Shown here: piece by piece, positions 32,345-41,684 of the stretch
How the letters are laid out: each line of letters begins with the position of its first letter
Position numbering within the stretch: the stretch's first letter is position 1
From: Oscillospiraceae bacterium
GTDB taxonomy: Bacteria; Bacillota; Clostridia; Oscillospirales; Oscillospiraceae
Direction: 5' to 3'
Assembly: GCA_018053145.1 (NCBI GenBank)
Contig: JAGPMA010000002.1
Span: 1 to 64,000 of the forward strand
Length of the DNA stretch: 64,000 nt
Notes under the pieces: generated by a model
What the model saw: only the letters and a program-made list of their open reading frames with translations
What the model was told of the DNA's origin: nothing
Databases searched by the model: none
Translations under genes and position numbers: made by a program

Positions 32345-32409
32345 TCGTACGGGTCTGGGTCGCTTTCATAACCTTGCCCCGTGCGAGGCTATGAAAGGAA
32401 TGAAACACC
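32300..32409 (+). promoter_or_regulatory. Structured corA leader with hairpin at the ribosome binding site
   Basis: GACCCGT (32300-32306, inside the leader ORF) can pair with GGGTC at 32351-32355 or with the second GGGTC at 32357-32361. A following stem pairs CTTTCATA (32363-32370) with TATGAAAG (32390-32397), plus three inner pairs. The 3' arm contains the start of the corA Shine-Dalgarno AAAGGAA (32394-32400). The ribosome site may thus be partly hidden when the hairpin forms. Confidence 0.5.
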
Positions 32410-33354
32410 ATGATAAGCTACTACACCTCCGTCAGCAGCCGCCTTGAGAAAATCAACAGCCATGAAAACGGCTGTTGGGTTTCCATGATTAATCCGAGCA
32501 ACAGCGAGCTGCAGGAAATGTCAGCCTTTTATGAGGTTGACACCGACACCCTTAAAGCAGCGCTTGATACCTATGAGCGCTCCCGCATCGAAACCGACGA
32601 TAATTACACCATGATACTCGTCAACATCCCCACAATCGAAGAACATAACGAAAAAGAGCTGTATACCACTATTCCTCTGTCAATCATCGTTACAAAGGAA
32701 GCCGTAATAACGGTATGCAGCGAGGACACGCCGATTTTGAGGCATTTTACATCGGGAAAGGTCCGAGATTTTTATACCTATATGAAGTCGCGCTTCATTT
32801 TGCAGGTGCTTTACCGCACAGCAACCCTCTATCTGCAATACCTGAGCAACATCGACAGGAAAAGCGACGAAGTCGAAAACAAGCTTCACAAATCGACGAA
32901 GAACCACGAACTCATCGAGCTGCTCAAGCTTGAAAAGAGCCTTGTGTATTTCACCACCGCTCTTCGCTCCAATGAGGCGGTTCTTGAAAAGCTCTTCCGA
33001 TATGACGTTATCAAAAAATACCCCGATGATTCGGATTTGCTTGACGATGTTATCGTCGAAAACAAGCAGGCTATCGAAATGGCTAACATCTACAGTGGAA
33101 TTTTAAGCGGAATGATGGATGCCTTTGCTTCTGTTATCTCCAACAATCTTAACATTGTCATGAAAGTTCTGGCTATTATTACGGTTGTGATGGCTATTCC
33201 CACAATGGTCTTCAGCGCCTTCGGAATGAACGTCAATATTGCTGCAGTTCCGTATTCGCAAAGTCCTTGGAGTTTTGCAATTATTGTCGCCGTGTCCATA
33301 ATTTTGAGTCTTGCTGTGTTAGTTATTTTCAGAAAGGCTAAGCTTTTCAAGTAA
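32410..33354 (+). CDS. corA: CorA-family Mg2+/divalent cation transporter
   Basis: A 314-residue transporter. The N-terminal cytoplasmic domain of about 250 residues includes a long helical stretch. Two membrane helices at the C-terminus are joined by the GMN signature (FGMNVNIAAVPY near residue 276) that forms the pore entrance. The last residues RKAKLFK are the usual basic tail. Family members import Mg2+, Co2+ or Ni2+ as pentamers. The long leader with a proline-containing ORF fits Mg2+-responsive control. Confidence 0.92.
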   Translation: MISYYTSVSSRLEKINSHENGCWVSMINPSNSELQEMSAFYEVDTDTLKAALDTYERSRIETDDNYTMILVNIPTIEEHNEKELYTTIPLSIIVTKEAVITVCSEDTPILRHFTSGKVRDFYTYMKSRFILQVLYRTATLYLQYLSNIDRKSDEVENKLHKSTKNHELIELLKLEKSLVYFTTALRSNEAVLEKLFRYDVIKKYPDDSDLLDDVIVENKQAIEMANIYSGILSGMMDAFASVISNNLNIVMKVLAIITVVMAIPTMVFSAFGMNVNIAAVPYSQSPWSFAIIVAVSIILSLAVLVIFRKAKLFK

Positions 33355-33386
33355 GTTATCAAACCTTGTTATACTCAATAAATATA

Positions 33387-33428
33387 ACAGAGCACTCCCC
33401 ATTGTAGTCGGGAGCGCTCTGTTTTTTA
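33387..33428 (+). terminator. Rho-independent terminator of corA
   Basis: CAGAGCACTCCC pairs with GGGAGCGCTCTG with one mismatch and is followed by TTTTTT (33422-33427). The minus-strand GtrA-like gene ends at 33438 just beyond it. Confidence 0.88.
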
Positions 33429-33437
33429 ATTGCTTGT

Positions 33438-33959
33438 TCATTTTGCTAACCGGCTTCTAAATGAAATAAATTTACTCAAGATATAGTTGAGAATGACAAT
33501 CGCAACGGAAATGACGATTTTTGCCGGCAGACCATCAACACCGAATAGTGTTACATCAAAGCCCCAAGCGACGAATGCGGGAACAGCAGCAACCTCAAGA
33601 ATACCCGTTGCAATACGCCCACCGAAGAAAGTCAGGGCTTCCTTGAGCACGAGCTTCGCATTCCAGCTCTTTGATTCAAAGACCCAGAGCTTGTTTGTTA
33701 CAAACGCAACAATGACAGCAACAATCCAAGCGATTACCCCTGCGTAAATCAGCTTAATGTCGAGATGTAAGCGCGACACGATGAGCTCTTGAAACCAAGT
33801 CGGAAACCCGTTGGTATAATCCTCAATAGGTACAACCAGAACATAGACGCTGTATACGGCCCAGTTTACAATAGTGGTTGTTACACCAAAAATGCAGTAC
33901 ATTACAATCTCGCGATACTTATTAAAAAGTCCTCGCAATACCGAAGGTTTTTCTTTCAC
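33438..33959 (-). CDS. GtrA-like membrane protein
   Basis: A 173-residue protein with four membrane segments of the GtrA family (YCIFGVTTTIVNWAVYSVYV, IAWIVAVIVAFVTNKLWVFES, FGGRIATGILEVAAVPAFVA and a final ILNYILSKFISFRSR). Family members are thought to flip undecaprenyl-linked sugars for surface glycan decoration. I chose the GTG at 33959 because GGGGGA lies 7 bases upstream; a TTG at 33980 in the same frame has a weaker, too-close site. No glycosyltransferase partner is adjacent, so the linked sugar is unknown. Confidence 0.85.
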   Translation of the reverse strand: MKEKPSVLRGLFNKYREIVMYCIFGVTTTIVNWAVYSVYVLVVPIEDYTNGFPTWFQELIVSRLHLDIKLIYAGVIAWIVAVIVAFVTNKLWVFESKSWNAKLVLKEALTFFGGRIATGILEVAAVPAFVAWGFDVTLFGVDGLPAKIVISVAIVILNYILSKFISFRSRLAK

Positions 33960-34093
33960 CGAAATATCCCCCAATTTCAAATCACCGCAAAATTTGCATC
34001 AAATTAATTCAAAATGAAAACTCGTATTTCTTTCGATGCACCGCATATTTTACCACAAAACCGCTGTATGTCAACAAAACAGTGACGAACGCG

Positions 34094-34140
34094 TAAAAAA
34101 AAGCATCCCACGCAGATTATGTATCCTCATGGGACGCTTA
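34094..34140 (-). terminator. Terminator of the ilv operon
   Basis: On the minus strand AAGCGTCCCATG pairs with CGTGGGATGCTT (outer G.U and internal mismatches allowed) and is followed by eight T residues, 17 bases after the ilvD stop at 34157. Confidence 0.88.
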
Positions 34141-34156
34141 TTTTAATTTTGTATCT

Positions 34157-35815
34157 TTATTGGAGAATAGCTCCCTGAGCAGCGCTGGTTACAAGCCTCG
34201 TGTATCTGGCGAGATATCCCGTTTTAATCTTTGGTTCGGGGCAAACCCATGAACTTCTGCGAACTTCCAGTTCCTCTTCCGAAACGAGGAGCTCAATCTT
34301 GCAAGCAGGTATATCAATGGAAATTGTGTCGCCTTCTTTAACAAGAGCTATGTTTCCGCCAAGCGCTGCTTCCGGAGAAACGTGTCCGATGGAAGCTCCT
34401 CGAGTTGCTCCCGAAAAGCGTCCGTCGGTAATTAGTGCTACAGTTTTATCAAGCCCCATTCCGGCAATTGAGGCCGTTGGGTTGAGCATTTCGCGCATTC
34501 CCGGTCCGCCTTTTGGTCCCTCGTAACGAATGATAATTACATCACCCGAAACAATTTTGCCCCCATTAATCGCCTCAATCGCCTGGTCCTCGCTGTCAAA
34601 CACTCTTGCAGGGCCTTTATGAACCATCATTTCGGGCGCGACTGCGGACTGTTTTACAACGCAGCCCTCGGGTGCTAAATTGCCCTTTAGCACTGCAATA
34701 CCTCCAAAAGGCGAATACGGGTTTTCTATTGGGCGGATAACCTCGGGGTCAAGGTTTTTAACTCCAACAAGGTTTTCGCCAAGCGTTTTGCCCGTTGCTG
34801 TTATTACAGTTGTGTCCAAATAACCCTTCTTGTTGAGCTCCGCCATAACGGCATGAACACCGCCTGCGCGATCCAAATCTTCCATAAAAGTGGGGCCTGC
34901 CGGAGCAAGGTGGCAAAGATTAGGTGTTTTTTGTGAATACTCGTTTGCCATATCAAGAGTAATTTTAACACCTGCTTCGTGCGCAACTGCAGGAAGATGA
35001 AGCATTGTGTTTGTGCTGCAGCCCAGTGCCATATCGACTATTTCGGCATTATGGAACGCCGCCTCGGTCATAATGTCGCGCGGACGGATATTCTTTTCCA
35101 AAAGCTCCATAACCTTCATACCAGCGTGCTTTGCAAGGCGAAGTCTTGCAGACATAACTGCCGGTATTGTTCCGTTGCCGCGAAGCGCCATGCCCAGAGC
35201 CTCGGTTACACAGTTCATGGAGTTTGCCGTATACATGCCCGAGCAGGAACCGCAGGTTGGGCAGGCCGCGTTTTCATAGGCCTCAACGTCCTCCATACTC
35301 ATCTTTCCCGCGTGGTAAGCCCCCACTGCCTCGAACATAGAGCTAAGGCAAGTGCGCTTGCCGTCAAGCTTGCCCGAAAGCATCGGACCGCCTGACACGA
35401 AAATTGTGGGAACATTTACGCGCGCCGCCGCCATCAGAAGTCCCGGCACGTTTTTGTCGCAGTTCGGAATCATCACAAGTGCATCGAATTGATGGGCAAG
35501 CGCCATACATTCAGTACTGTCCGCAATTAAATCTCTCGTAACAAGAGAATATTTCATGCCTTCATGTCCCATTGCGATACCATCGCAGACTGCAATCGCG
35601 GGGAAAACGATTGGGGTGCCGCCTGCCAAAAGGACGCCTGTTTTGACGGCCTCGGTGATTTTGTCTAGATTCATGTGACCGGGTACAATTTCGTTAAAAG
35701 AGCTTACAATTCCCACCAACGGGCGTTCAAGCTCCTCTTTTGTATAGCCAAGAGCATAAAACAGGCTGCGGTGAGGCGCCTGCTGTATGCCAGATTTTAC
35801 GTTTTCACTTTTCAT
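34157..35815 (-). CDS. ilvD: Dihydroxy-acid dehydratase
   Basis: A 552-residue Fe-S dehydratase converting dihydroxy-isovalerate and dihydroxy-methylvalerate to the 2-keto acids of valine and isoleucine synthesis. Cluster and active-site motifs are [35 protein letters not shown] and [16 protein letters not shown] chose the ATG at 35815 ([16 protein letters not shown]) because AAGGAG lies 8 bases upstream; the longer frame to 35854 has no site. It is the last gene of the ilvB-N-C-D operon. Confidence 0.96.
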   Translation of the reverse strand: MKSENVKSGIQQAPHRSLFYALGYTKEELERPLVGIVSSFNEIVPGHMNLDKITEAVKTGVLLAGGTPIVFPAIAVCDGIAMGHEGMKYSLVTRDLIADSTECMALAHQFDALVMIPNCDKNVPGLLMAAARVNVPTIFVSGGPMLSGKLDGKRTCLSSMFEAVGAYHAGKMSMEDVEAYENAACPTCGSCSGMYTANSMNCVTEALGMALRGNGTIPAVMSARLRLAKHAGMKVMELLEKNIRPRDIMTEAAFHNAEIVDMALGCSTNTMLHLPAVAHEAGVKITLDMANEYSQKTPNLCHLAPAGPTFMEDLDRAGGVHAVMAELNKKGYLDTTVITATGKTLGENLVGVKNLDPEVIRPIENPYSPFGGIAVLKGNLAPEGCVVKQSAVAPEMMVHKGPARVFDSEDQAIEAINGGKIVSGDVIIIRYEGPKGGPGMREMLNPTASIAGMGLDKTVALITDGRFSGATRGASIGHVSPEAALGGNIALVKEGDTISIDIPACKIELLVSEEELEVRRSSWVCPEPKIKTGYLARYTRLVTSAAQGAILQ

Positions 35816-35921
35816 GCAGCAACTCCTTTGCATATAGGCTAACAACCATTTCACTTTTCATTGCAGAAAAAGAGAAACGGTTGTTAGCAAGGTTCAACAA
35901 GTTTTATAGCTCGTATTAGAG

Positions 35922-36917
35922 TTATTTCTTAAGCCAGCTCATCATCTTGCGAAGCTCGGCGCCAACCTTCTCAAGGGGATGTTCACTTTCGAGTCTGCGA
36001 GTTGAAAGGAACTTTGCCTGTCTGCCGGAGGAGAACTCAGTCATAAACTCGCTTGCAAAGGTTCCATCCTGTATCTCAGTAAGAACTTTTTTCATTTCCT
36101 TGCGAGTTTCGTCTGTGATAAGGCGCTTGCCTGTGCGGTAATCGCCGTATTCAGCAGTGTTAGAAACACTGTAACGCATCATCGCAAAGCCGCCGCTGTT
36201 GATGAGGTCAACAATGAGCTTCATCTCGTGGATGCACTCGAAATAAGCCATTTCGGGCTCATAGCCTGCCTCGACAAGCGTGTCAAAGCCAGCCTTCATA
36301 AGCTCTGTTACGCCGCCGCAAAGAACTGCCTGCTCACCGAAGAGGTCAGTTTCGGTTTCCTGACGGAAGCTGGTTTCCAGAATTCCTGCGCGGCCCGCGC
36401 CGATGCCGGAAGCATATGCAAGTGCATAGTCCTTTGCCTTGCCTGTGTAATCCTGATGGATGGCGATAAGGCTGGGAACGCCCTTGCCCTCCTGATACTG
36501 GCTGCGGACAGTGTGTCCGGGACCCTTGGGGGCAACCATTGCAACGTCAACATTCGCGGGAGGAGCAATCAGGTTGAAATGAATATTGAAGCCATGTGCA
36601 AACATGAGCATATTGCCCTCTACGAGGTTGGGAGCGACTTCGGCATAGTAAATGTCCGCCGCCTTTTCATCGGGTACGAGCATCATGACCATATCCGCTG
36701 CCTTTGCAGCTGCGGGAACTTCCATTACGGTAAGTCCGGCAGCCTCTGCCTTTGCCCAACTGGAGGAGTCTTTACGCAGTCCGACGATGACCTTTACACC
36801 GGATTCCTTGAGGTTCTGTGCGTGTGCGTGTCCCTGGCTGCCATATCCGATGATGGCTACTGTTCTGTTTGACAGAAGTCCCATGTTGCAGTCTGAATCG
36901 TAGTACTTGTTAATCAT
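35922..36917 (-). CDS. ilvC: Ketol-acid reductoisomerase
   Basis: A 331-residue class I enzyme that rearranges and reduces acetolactate and acetohydroxybutyrate with NADPH. The nucleotide loop [19 protein letters not shown] is near residue 23, [13 protein letters not shown] near residue 128, and the metal-binding [14 protein letters not shown] near residue 187. The start has AAGGAG upstream. It lies between ilvN and ilvD in the T-box-controlled operon. Confidence 0.97.
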   Translation of the reverse strand: MINKYYDSDCNMGLLSNRTVAIIGYGSQGHAHAQNLKESGVKVIVGLRKDSSSWAKAEAAGLTVMEVPAAAKAADMVMMLVPDEKAADIYYAEVAPNLVEGNMLMFAHGFNIHFNLIAPPANVDVAMVAPKGPGHTVRSQYQEGKGVPSLIAIHQDYTGKAKDYALAYASGIGAGRAGILETSFRQETETDLFGEQAVLCGGVTELMKAGFDTLVEAGYEPEMAYFECIHEMKLIVDLINSGGFAMMRYSVSNTAEYGDYRTGKRLITDETRKEMKKVLTEIQDGTFASEFMTEFSSGRQAKFLSTRRLESEHPLEKVGAELRKMMSWLKK

Positions 36918-36993
36918 TTTTTAAGTCTCCTTATATTAATTATTTAGCTTGTTGAATTTATTATACCGTACTTATTATAAGCTCGCAAATCAT

Positions 36994-37518
36994 TTAAGCC
37001 TTGTGGCTTTCCTTGTTTTCGCAAACCATTGTTTTAGTTCCGCGGTCCATTGCGGTAACTCCGGTTCGGCAAAGCTCGAGAATTTGGTATTTTTCGATGA
37101 TATCTAAAAACCCGTTAATCTTGCTGGGCTTTCCCGTAAGCTCGCAAACGATGCTTGACGGGGAAAAATCGACAATGCTTGCTTTGTAAATTTCGCATAT
37201 TTCACGGATTGCCACGCGCTGGCCTTCGTCCGCTCCGACCTTTACAAGCAGAAGCTCGCGCAAAATCGCTTCGCTTTCGTCCTCGAGCTGTACAGCCTTG
37301 ACCTCGACCATTTTTCTGGTCTGAAGAACAATCTGCTCGATAATACGGTCGTCGCCCTGCGTGGTAACGGTGATGCGCGAAATCGATGGGTCGTTTGTCT
37401 CCGAGACAGTGAGAGAGTCAATATTATAACCTCGCTTACCGAATAGCATGGCTACACGCGAAAGAACATTAGCGTTGTTTTCAACCAGTAGTGCGATGAT
37501 GGCTTTTTTTGCACTCAT
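36994..37518 (-). CDS. ilvN: Acetolactate synthase small (regulatory) subunit
   Basis: A 174-residue ACT-domain protein (ALLVENNANVLSRVAMLFGKR, YNIDSLTVSETNDPSISRITV) with a C-terminal small-subunit domain (LRELLLVKVGADEGQR). It binds the catalytic IlvB encoded 15 bases upstream and usually confers valine feedback inhibition. GGGAGG precedes the ATG. Confidence 0.95.
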   Translation of the reverse strand: MSAKKAIIALLVENNANVLSRVAMLFGKRGYNIDSLTVSETNDPSISRITVTTQGDDRIIEQIVLQTRKMVEVKAVQLEDESEAILRELLLVKVGADEGQRVAIREICEIYKASIVDFSPSSIVCELTGKPSKINGFLDIIEKYQILELCRTGVTAMDRGTKTMVCENKESHKA

Positions 37519-37533
37519 TTCTATTCCTCCCGT

Positions 37534-39198
37534 CTATTCCACAATCGCGGAACGAACCGTACCGCCGTTTGGTATTAAGGGCAGCACCTTTTCATTGCGG
37601 TCGATGGGGCATACAATCCATGCCGGGCCTTCGCCTGCTATTGCTTCCTCGATAACCTTTTCGAATTCCTCTTTTGTTTCAGCCCTGAAGCCTCTGGCCC
37701 CGAAGCCCTCCGCCACTTTTACATAGTTGGTTTTACGTTCGGGTTCAGTTGCAAAAAAGTGGTTGTTATAAAAATCTGTTTGCCACTGGTGAACCATTCC
37801 GAGAACTTTGTTATCAAGAATAACCGTGATAACCTTCAGGTTATTCGAAACCGCCGTGCAGGCTTCGTTCATGTTCATGTGGAAGCTGCCATCGCTTGTG
37901 ATGTGGAAAACTGTCGCCTCTGGCAGAGCAACCGCCGCGCCGATTGCTGCACCATAGCCAAAGCCCATTGTACCGAGTCCTCCGGAAGTCAGGAAGCCGC
38001 GGGGTCTTGTCTTTTTGCAGAATTGCGCAGCCCACATCTGATGCTGACCAACATCTGTTGCAACAACAGTGTTTTCTCCACACTTGTCGCCGATGATGCC
38101 CATGATGTCGACAGGACGTATGCCCGTGATATTTTTGCCGTTGATAATATCGTATTCTTTTTGCCACTTTGCAATCATGCCCAGCCATTCGGGACGATCT
38201 GTTCCCTCTACAAGTGGCATAAGACCTTGAAGCTCAGCCTTAATGTCTCCTATGACCGCAAGGTCAACCAAGACGTTTTTGCGAATCTCGCTTTCGTCGA
38301 TGTCAAACTGTACGATAGTGGCATGTGGTGCAAAGTCACGAAGATTAAGCGCAACGCGGTCGGAAAAACGTGTCCCCATAGCAATTAACAAATCCGCTTC
38401 ATCAATCGCATAGTTTGCAGTCATGCTGCCGTGCATTCCTATCATTCCCATGTCTAGGTCATCGCCAAAGCCGATAACGCCTGTTCCCATAATTGTATGG
38501 CAGGTCGGTATTCTCGCCTTCTTTACAAATTCGATGAGCTCCTCACCTGCTTCGCTGCTTATAATGCCGCCGCCAAAGCAAATAACCGGGCGCTTTGCCT
38601 TTGAAACAAGGTCTGCGACCTTTTTAAGCTCGCTCTGCGGAGCGGATGAAGCCTTTGGCTCTGTCCATTTCGGGGCGGGAGCATATTCGCACACAGCCGC
38701 CGTAATATCCTTTGGGACATCAATTAGGACAGGGCCGCGTCTGCCGCTGCCGGCAATCATAAAAGCGTGGCGAATTGTGTCCGCAAGCTTTGTAATATCA
38801 CGCACAGCGTAATTGTGCTTCGTTATTGGCTGTGTAATTCCCGTTATGAACACTTCCTGAAAACTGTCTTTTCCGATAAGGCTGGTTCCGACATTTGCTG
38901 TAATAACCACCATCGGAACGCTGTCAAGGTACGCCGTTGCAATACCTGTAACCGTGTTTGTCGCACCCGGGCCGCTTGTTGCCAAGGCAACGCCGGTTTT
39001 ACCCGTCGCTCTTGCATAACCGTCGGCGGCGTGAGTTGCTCCCTGCTCGTGAGCTGTAAGGTAATGCTTGATTCTGTCCTGTCTGTGATAGAGAGCCTCA
39101 TAAATGTTAAGCGCGGCTCCTCCGGGATATCCGAACAAATCTGTAACGCCTTGCTCAATTAAAACTTCAACGATTATTTCTGCTCCTGTCAGTTTCAA
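37534..39198 (-). CDS. ilvB: Acetolactate synthase large (catalytic) subunit
   Basis: A 554-residue thiamine-diphosphate enzyme. The catalytic Glu lies in YLTAHEQGATHAADGYAR near residue 50. The ThDP/Mg motif is near residue 425 (ITSDGSFHMNMNE..), where the usual GDGSF reads SDGSF. LDNKVLGMVHQWQ follows. GGAGGA precedes the ATG. It is the first gene of the ilvBNCD operon, behind the minus-strand T-box leader, and makes acetolactate for valine and leucine and acetohydroxybutyrate for isoleucine. Confidence 0.95.
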   Translation of the reverse strand: MKLTGAEIIVEVLIEQGVTDLFGYPGGAALNIYEALYHRQDRIKHYLTAHEQGATHAADGYARATGKTGVALATSGPGATNTVTGIATAYLDSVPMVVITANVGTSLIGKDSFQEVFITGITQPITKHNYAVRDITKLADTIRHAFMIAGSGRRGPVLIDVPKDITAAVCEYAPAPKWTEPKASSAPQSELKKVADLVSKAKRPVICFGGGIISSEAGEELIEFVKKARIPTCHTIMGTGVIGFGDDLDMGMIGMHGSMTANYAIDEADLLIAMGTRFSDRVALNLRDFAPHATIVQFDIDESEIRKNVLVDLAVIGDIKAELQGLMPLVEGTDRPEWLGMIAKWQKEYDIINGKNITGIRPVDIMGIIGDKCGENTVVATDVGQHQMWAAQFCKKTRPRGFLTSGGLGTMGFGYGAAIGAAVALPEATVFHITSDGSFHMNMNEACTAVSNNLKVITVILDNKVLGMVHQWQTDFYNNHFFATEPERKTNYVKVAEGFGARGFRAETKEEFEKVIEEAIAGEGPAWIVCPIDRNEKVLPLIPNGGTVRSAIVE

Positions 39199-39274
39199 AG
39201 CTCATTCCTCCTACATATATGATGGTGTACACTTTACTTATCTAACGATTTAAAGTGGGGGCGCTTAAGGGTAT

Positions 39275-39320
39275 ACAAAAAGCCCCTGTCTCTTTCCTAT
39301 GAATATCAAGAGACAAAGGC
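39275..39320 (-). terminator. Regulated terminator of the ilv T-box leader
   Basis: On the minus strand GCCTTTGTCTCTT (39308-39320) pairs with AAGAGACAGGGGC (39282-39294), followed by TTTTT. It lies immediately after the T-box sequence, so formation of the antiterminator would prevent it. Confidence 0.9.
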
Positions 39321-39575
39321 AAATATCCTCTGCGGTACCACTCTTATTGCTCTTATAAAGCCCTGCACTGCCTAATAAGAACCACTCTATGACGTCCAAT
39401 GAACGTCTGACGCTATAACGGGCGTTTACCGTTTTCACTTACACAGACTAAAAACTGTCCTTCAGCAAACTGCTCCGGGACGACCTTCTTCCATAACCAC
39501 GGCGCTGTCTTTCACCATTTGACAGCTCTCTGAAGCCTGTTTTCGGAATACTCTTTCCCATCAAAGCATTTGAAA
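39275..39575 (-). promoter_or_regulatory. T-box leader of the ilv operon, probable tRNA-Val (GTC) specifier
   Basis: On the minus strand the order is Stem I with AGAGAG bulge (39528-39523 region) and distal GGTGAAAG loop, then a putative specifier GTC at 39484-39482, and the T-box sequence AAGAGTGGTACCGC (about 39346-39333), followed by the terminator. Aligned to the leu leader, the specifier position has the same 9-base distance to the GAGCAGT element, and there it reads GTC (valine). Two GTC triplets lie in tandem here, and either gives valine. An uncharged tRNA would bind and allow antitermination. Confidence 0.85.
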
Positions 39576-39590
39576 TATTTTATTATTTTG

Positions 39591-39620
39591 ATGATACATC
39601 ACAAAAACGCATCTTGTCAA
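39591..39620 (-). promoter_or_regulatory. Predicted promoter of the ilv T-box transcript
   Basis: On the minus strand TTGACA (39615-39620) and TATCAT (39591-39596) are 18 bases apart, just upstream of the T-box leader. Confidence 0.65.
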
Positions 39621-39782
39621 CTGTTTATTTTTCTAAAAAACTATTACATGAACAAATGTTTTATATTCATTATTGCGGTTATTCACATGGAGTTTAAGGC
39701 GTAACTAGCAAATATTGGCGTAAGAATTGCTTTTGGTGCAAAGCTCTTGAAAAATTAATTTGTCTTTTTCACGCATTCGCTC

Positions 39783-39811
39783 TTGACAAATGGGCAGATT
39801 TCGTGTAGGCT
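39783..39811 (+). promoter_or_regulatory. Predicted promoter of the leu T-box transcript
   Basis: A perfect TTGACA (39783-39788) and TAGGCT (39806-39811) are 17 bases apart, directly before the leu T-box leader. The -10 is a weak match. Confidence 0.6.
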
Positions 39812-39819
39812 TTAGCACA

Positions 39820-40087
39820 ATAAAGCAAATGCAGTGACAGGGACAAAGCCTATCTCTTACATTCAGAGAGCCGTTGTTTGGTGCGAAACGGTATGTATCG
39901 AAAAGGCGAACTCACCCTTGAGCAGTCAGCTGAAAGCCGCAAGGCCGTAGGTGTGAACGGGTTTCCTCACCGTTACCAAAGAGGCAATATTTCTTTGTGA
40001 GATGTTGAAAGCGGACAGTTTACTGTCAATTGGAGTGGTACCGCGGAGTTTGTTGCTTCGTCTTCTATGGAAGACGGGGCTTTTTTG
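39820..40087 (+). promoter_or_regulatory. T-box leader of the leu operon, tRNA-Leu (CTC) specifier
   Basis: The Stem I AGAGAG bulge lies near 39865 and the distal GGTGCGAAAC loop near 39880. The specifier is CTC at 39911-39913 in GGCGAACTCACCCTTGAG, the canonical context for leucine. The T-box GGAGTGGTACCGCGG lies at 40032-40046, then a terminator follows. Leucine starvation would leave uncharged tRNA-Leu to stabilise the antiterminator. Confidence 0.92.
40054..40087 (+). terminator. Regulated terminator of the leu T-box leader
   Basis: GCTTCGTCTTC (40055-40065) pairs with GGAAGACGGGGC, followed by TTTTTT. It overlaps the T-box antiterminator region as expected for this mechanism. Confidence 0.9.
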
Positions 40088-40127
40088 TATTTATTTTCGT
40101 TAAACGACATGAGAAGGAGCAAGATAC

Positions 40128-41633
40128 ATGAGACGAATTAAGGTGTTCGACACAACCTTACGCGACGGCGAGCAATCCCCCGGCTGCAGCATGAACCTTT
40201 CCGAAAAGCTGCAGATGGCGCGGGCTCTCGACGCGTTGGGTGTTGATATTATAGAGGCCGGTTTTGCAATCGCCTCTCCGGAGGATTTTAAAAGCGTTGA
40301 AGCTATAGCCCAAACCGTACAGAACTGTAAAGTGGCCAGTCTCGCCCGCTGCACACCGGGAGATATTGATGCCGCATGGAATGCCGTTAAATGCGCGAAG
40401 TACCCGCGTATTCACGTGTTTCTTGCAACCAGTGACATACACATGGAATATAAGCTGAAAATGACCCGTGAACAGGTTCTTGAGAGCATTGCTAAGCATG
40501 TTTCTTATGCAAAGGCATATTGTGAGGACATTGAATTCTCATGCGAGGACGCCTCCCGCTCGGAATGGGCGTTTCTCGTCAAGTGCTGCGAAACAGCAAT
40601 CAAAGCCGGAGCAACCGTACTGAACATTCCCGACACGGTAGGTTATTCCTCTCCGCAGGAGATGTTTGATCTCATCACTTATCTGCGTGAGAACACTCAG
40701 GGCATTGAAAACGTTGACATTTCGGCACATTGTCACGATGACCTCGGCATGGGAGTGGCAAATTCACTGGCATGTCTGAGCGCCGGTGCATCACAGGTTG
40801 AATGCACAGTTAACGGCATCGGTGAACGTGCGGGCAACTCAAGCCTAGAGGAGATAGCAATGGCCCTCAAAACCCGACGTGATTATTTTCAAATGGAATG
40901 CGGCATAAAAACGCAACAAATATACAAAACGAGCAAGCTGCTGTCCTCCATTACGGGTGTACCTATCTCGCCAAGTAAGTCAATCGTGGGTGCAAATGCT
41001 TTTGCGCACGAGAGCGGAATACACCAGCACGGTGTCATTGCAAACGCTCTGACGTATGAAATCATGCGGCCCGAAGATGTTGGTATTCCACAGAATGTCA
41101 TGGTTTTGGGGAAGCACAGCGGAAAACACGCTCTGCGTGACCGTCTTGTTCAGCTTGGCTATGAGGTGTCAAAGGAAGAGCTTGACGATATGTTCGTCCG
41201 CTTTAAGGCACTTGCAGACAAGAAAAAGAACCTCACCGACCACGATATCGAAGCGCTTGCGCTTTCGAATGCTCATGCTGTTACCGCCACCTATGAGCTC
41301 ATGAGTCACGTGGTAAGCACAGGCAAGGATATTACCAATATTGCCTGCGTAAAGATAAAAAAGCATGACGAAACCATTGAAGAAGTTGCAATCGGCTCAG
41401 GTCCTATTGACGCTTCCTTCAAGGCCGTAGATAAAATTACGGGGCTTGACATTACGCTTGAAAACTTCAGTCTAAACGCTGTTACGGACGGCGAGGACGC
41501 CATGGGAGAGGCTGTTGTTAAGCTGCGCTACGGCAAGGATCTATACACGGGCTGCGGATTATCGACCGATGTTATCGAATCATCCATCAAGGCTTACATC
41601 AACGGTATTAACAAAATCGTCGGCGCGAAATAA
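40128..41633 (+). CDS. leuA: 2-isopropylmalate synthase
   Basis: A 501-residue enzyme condensing 2-ketoisovalerate with acetyl-CoA. The catalytic domain opens with VFDTTLRDGEQSPGCSMNL. HCHDDLGMGVANSLA-like and NGIGERAGNSSLEE motifs follow, as does HESGIHQHGV. The C-terminal LeuA dimer domain for leucine feedback spans about residues 375-500. AGAAGGAG precedes the ATG. First gene of the leuACDB operon. Homocitrate and citramalate synthases are related, but the leuCDB neighbours settle the call. Confidence 0.95.
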   Translation: MRRIKVFDTTLRDGEQSPGCSMNLSEKLQMARALDALGVDIIEAGFAIASPEDFKSVEAIAQTVQNCKVASLARCTPGDIDAAWNAVKCAKYPRIHVFLATSDIHMEYKLKMTREQVLESIAKHVSYAKAYCEDIEFSCEDASRSEWAFLVKCCETAIKAGATVLNIPDTVGYSSPQEMFDLITYLRENTQGIENVDISAHCHDDLGMGVANSLACLSAGASQVECTVNGIGERAGNSSLEEIAMALKTRRDYFQMECGIKTQQIYKTSKLLSSITGVPISPSKSIVGANAFAHESGIHQHGVIANALTYEIMRPEDVGIPQNVMVLGKHSGKHALRDRLVQLGYEVSKEELDDMFVRFKALADKKKNLTDHDIEALALSNAHAVTATYELMSHVVSTGKDITNIACVKIKKHDETIEEVAIGSGPIDASFKAVDKITGLDITLENFSLNAVTDGEDAMGEAVVKLRYGKDLYTGCGLSTDVIESSIKAYINGINKIVGAK

Positions 41634-41684
41634 CAAATCAACCCTTAAAACACTTGAGCACAAGCTCCGAAAGGAATGACAATT

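Noticed and set aside
36228..36872. 214-codon open frame antisense to ilvC
   Set aside because: It is explained by the codon pattern of ilvC on the other strand.
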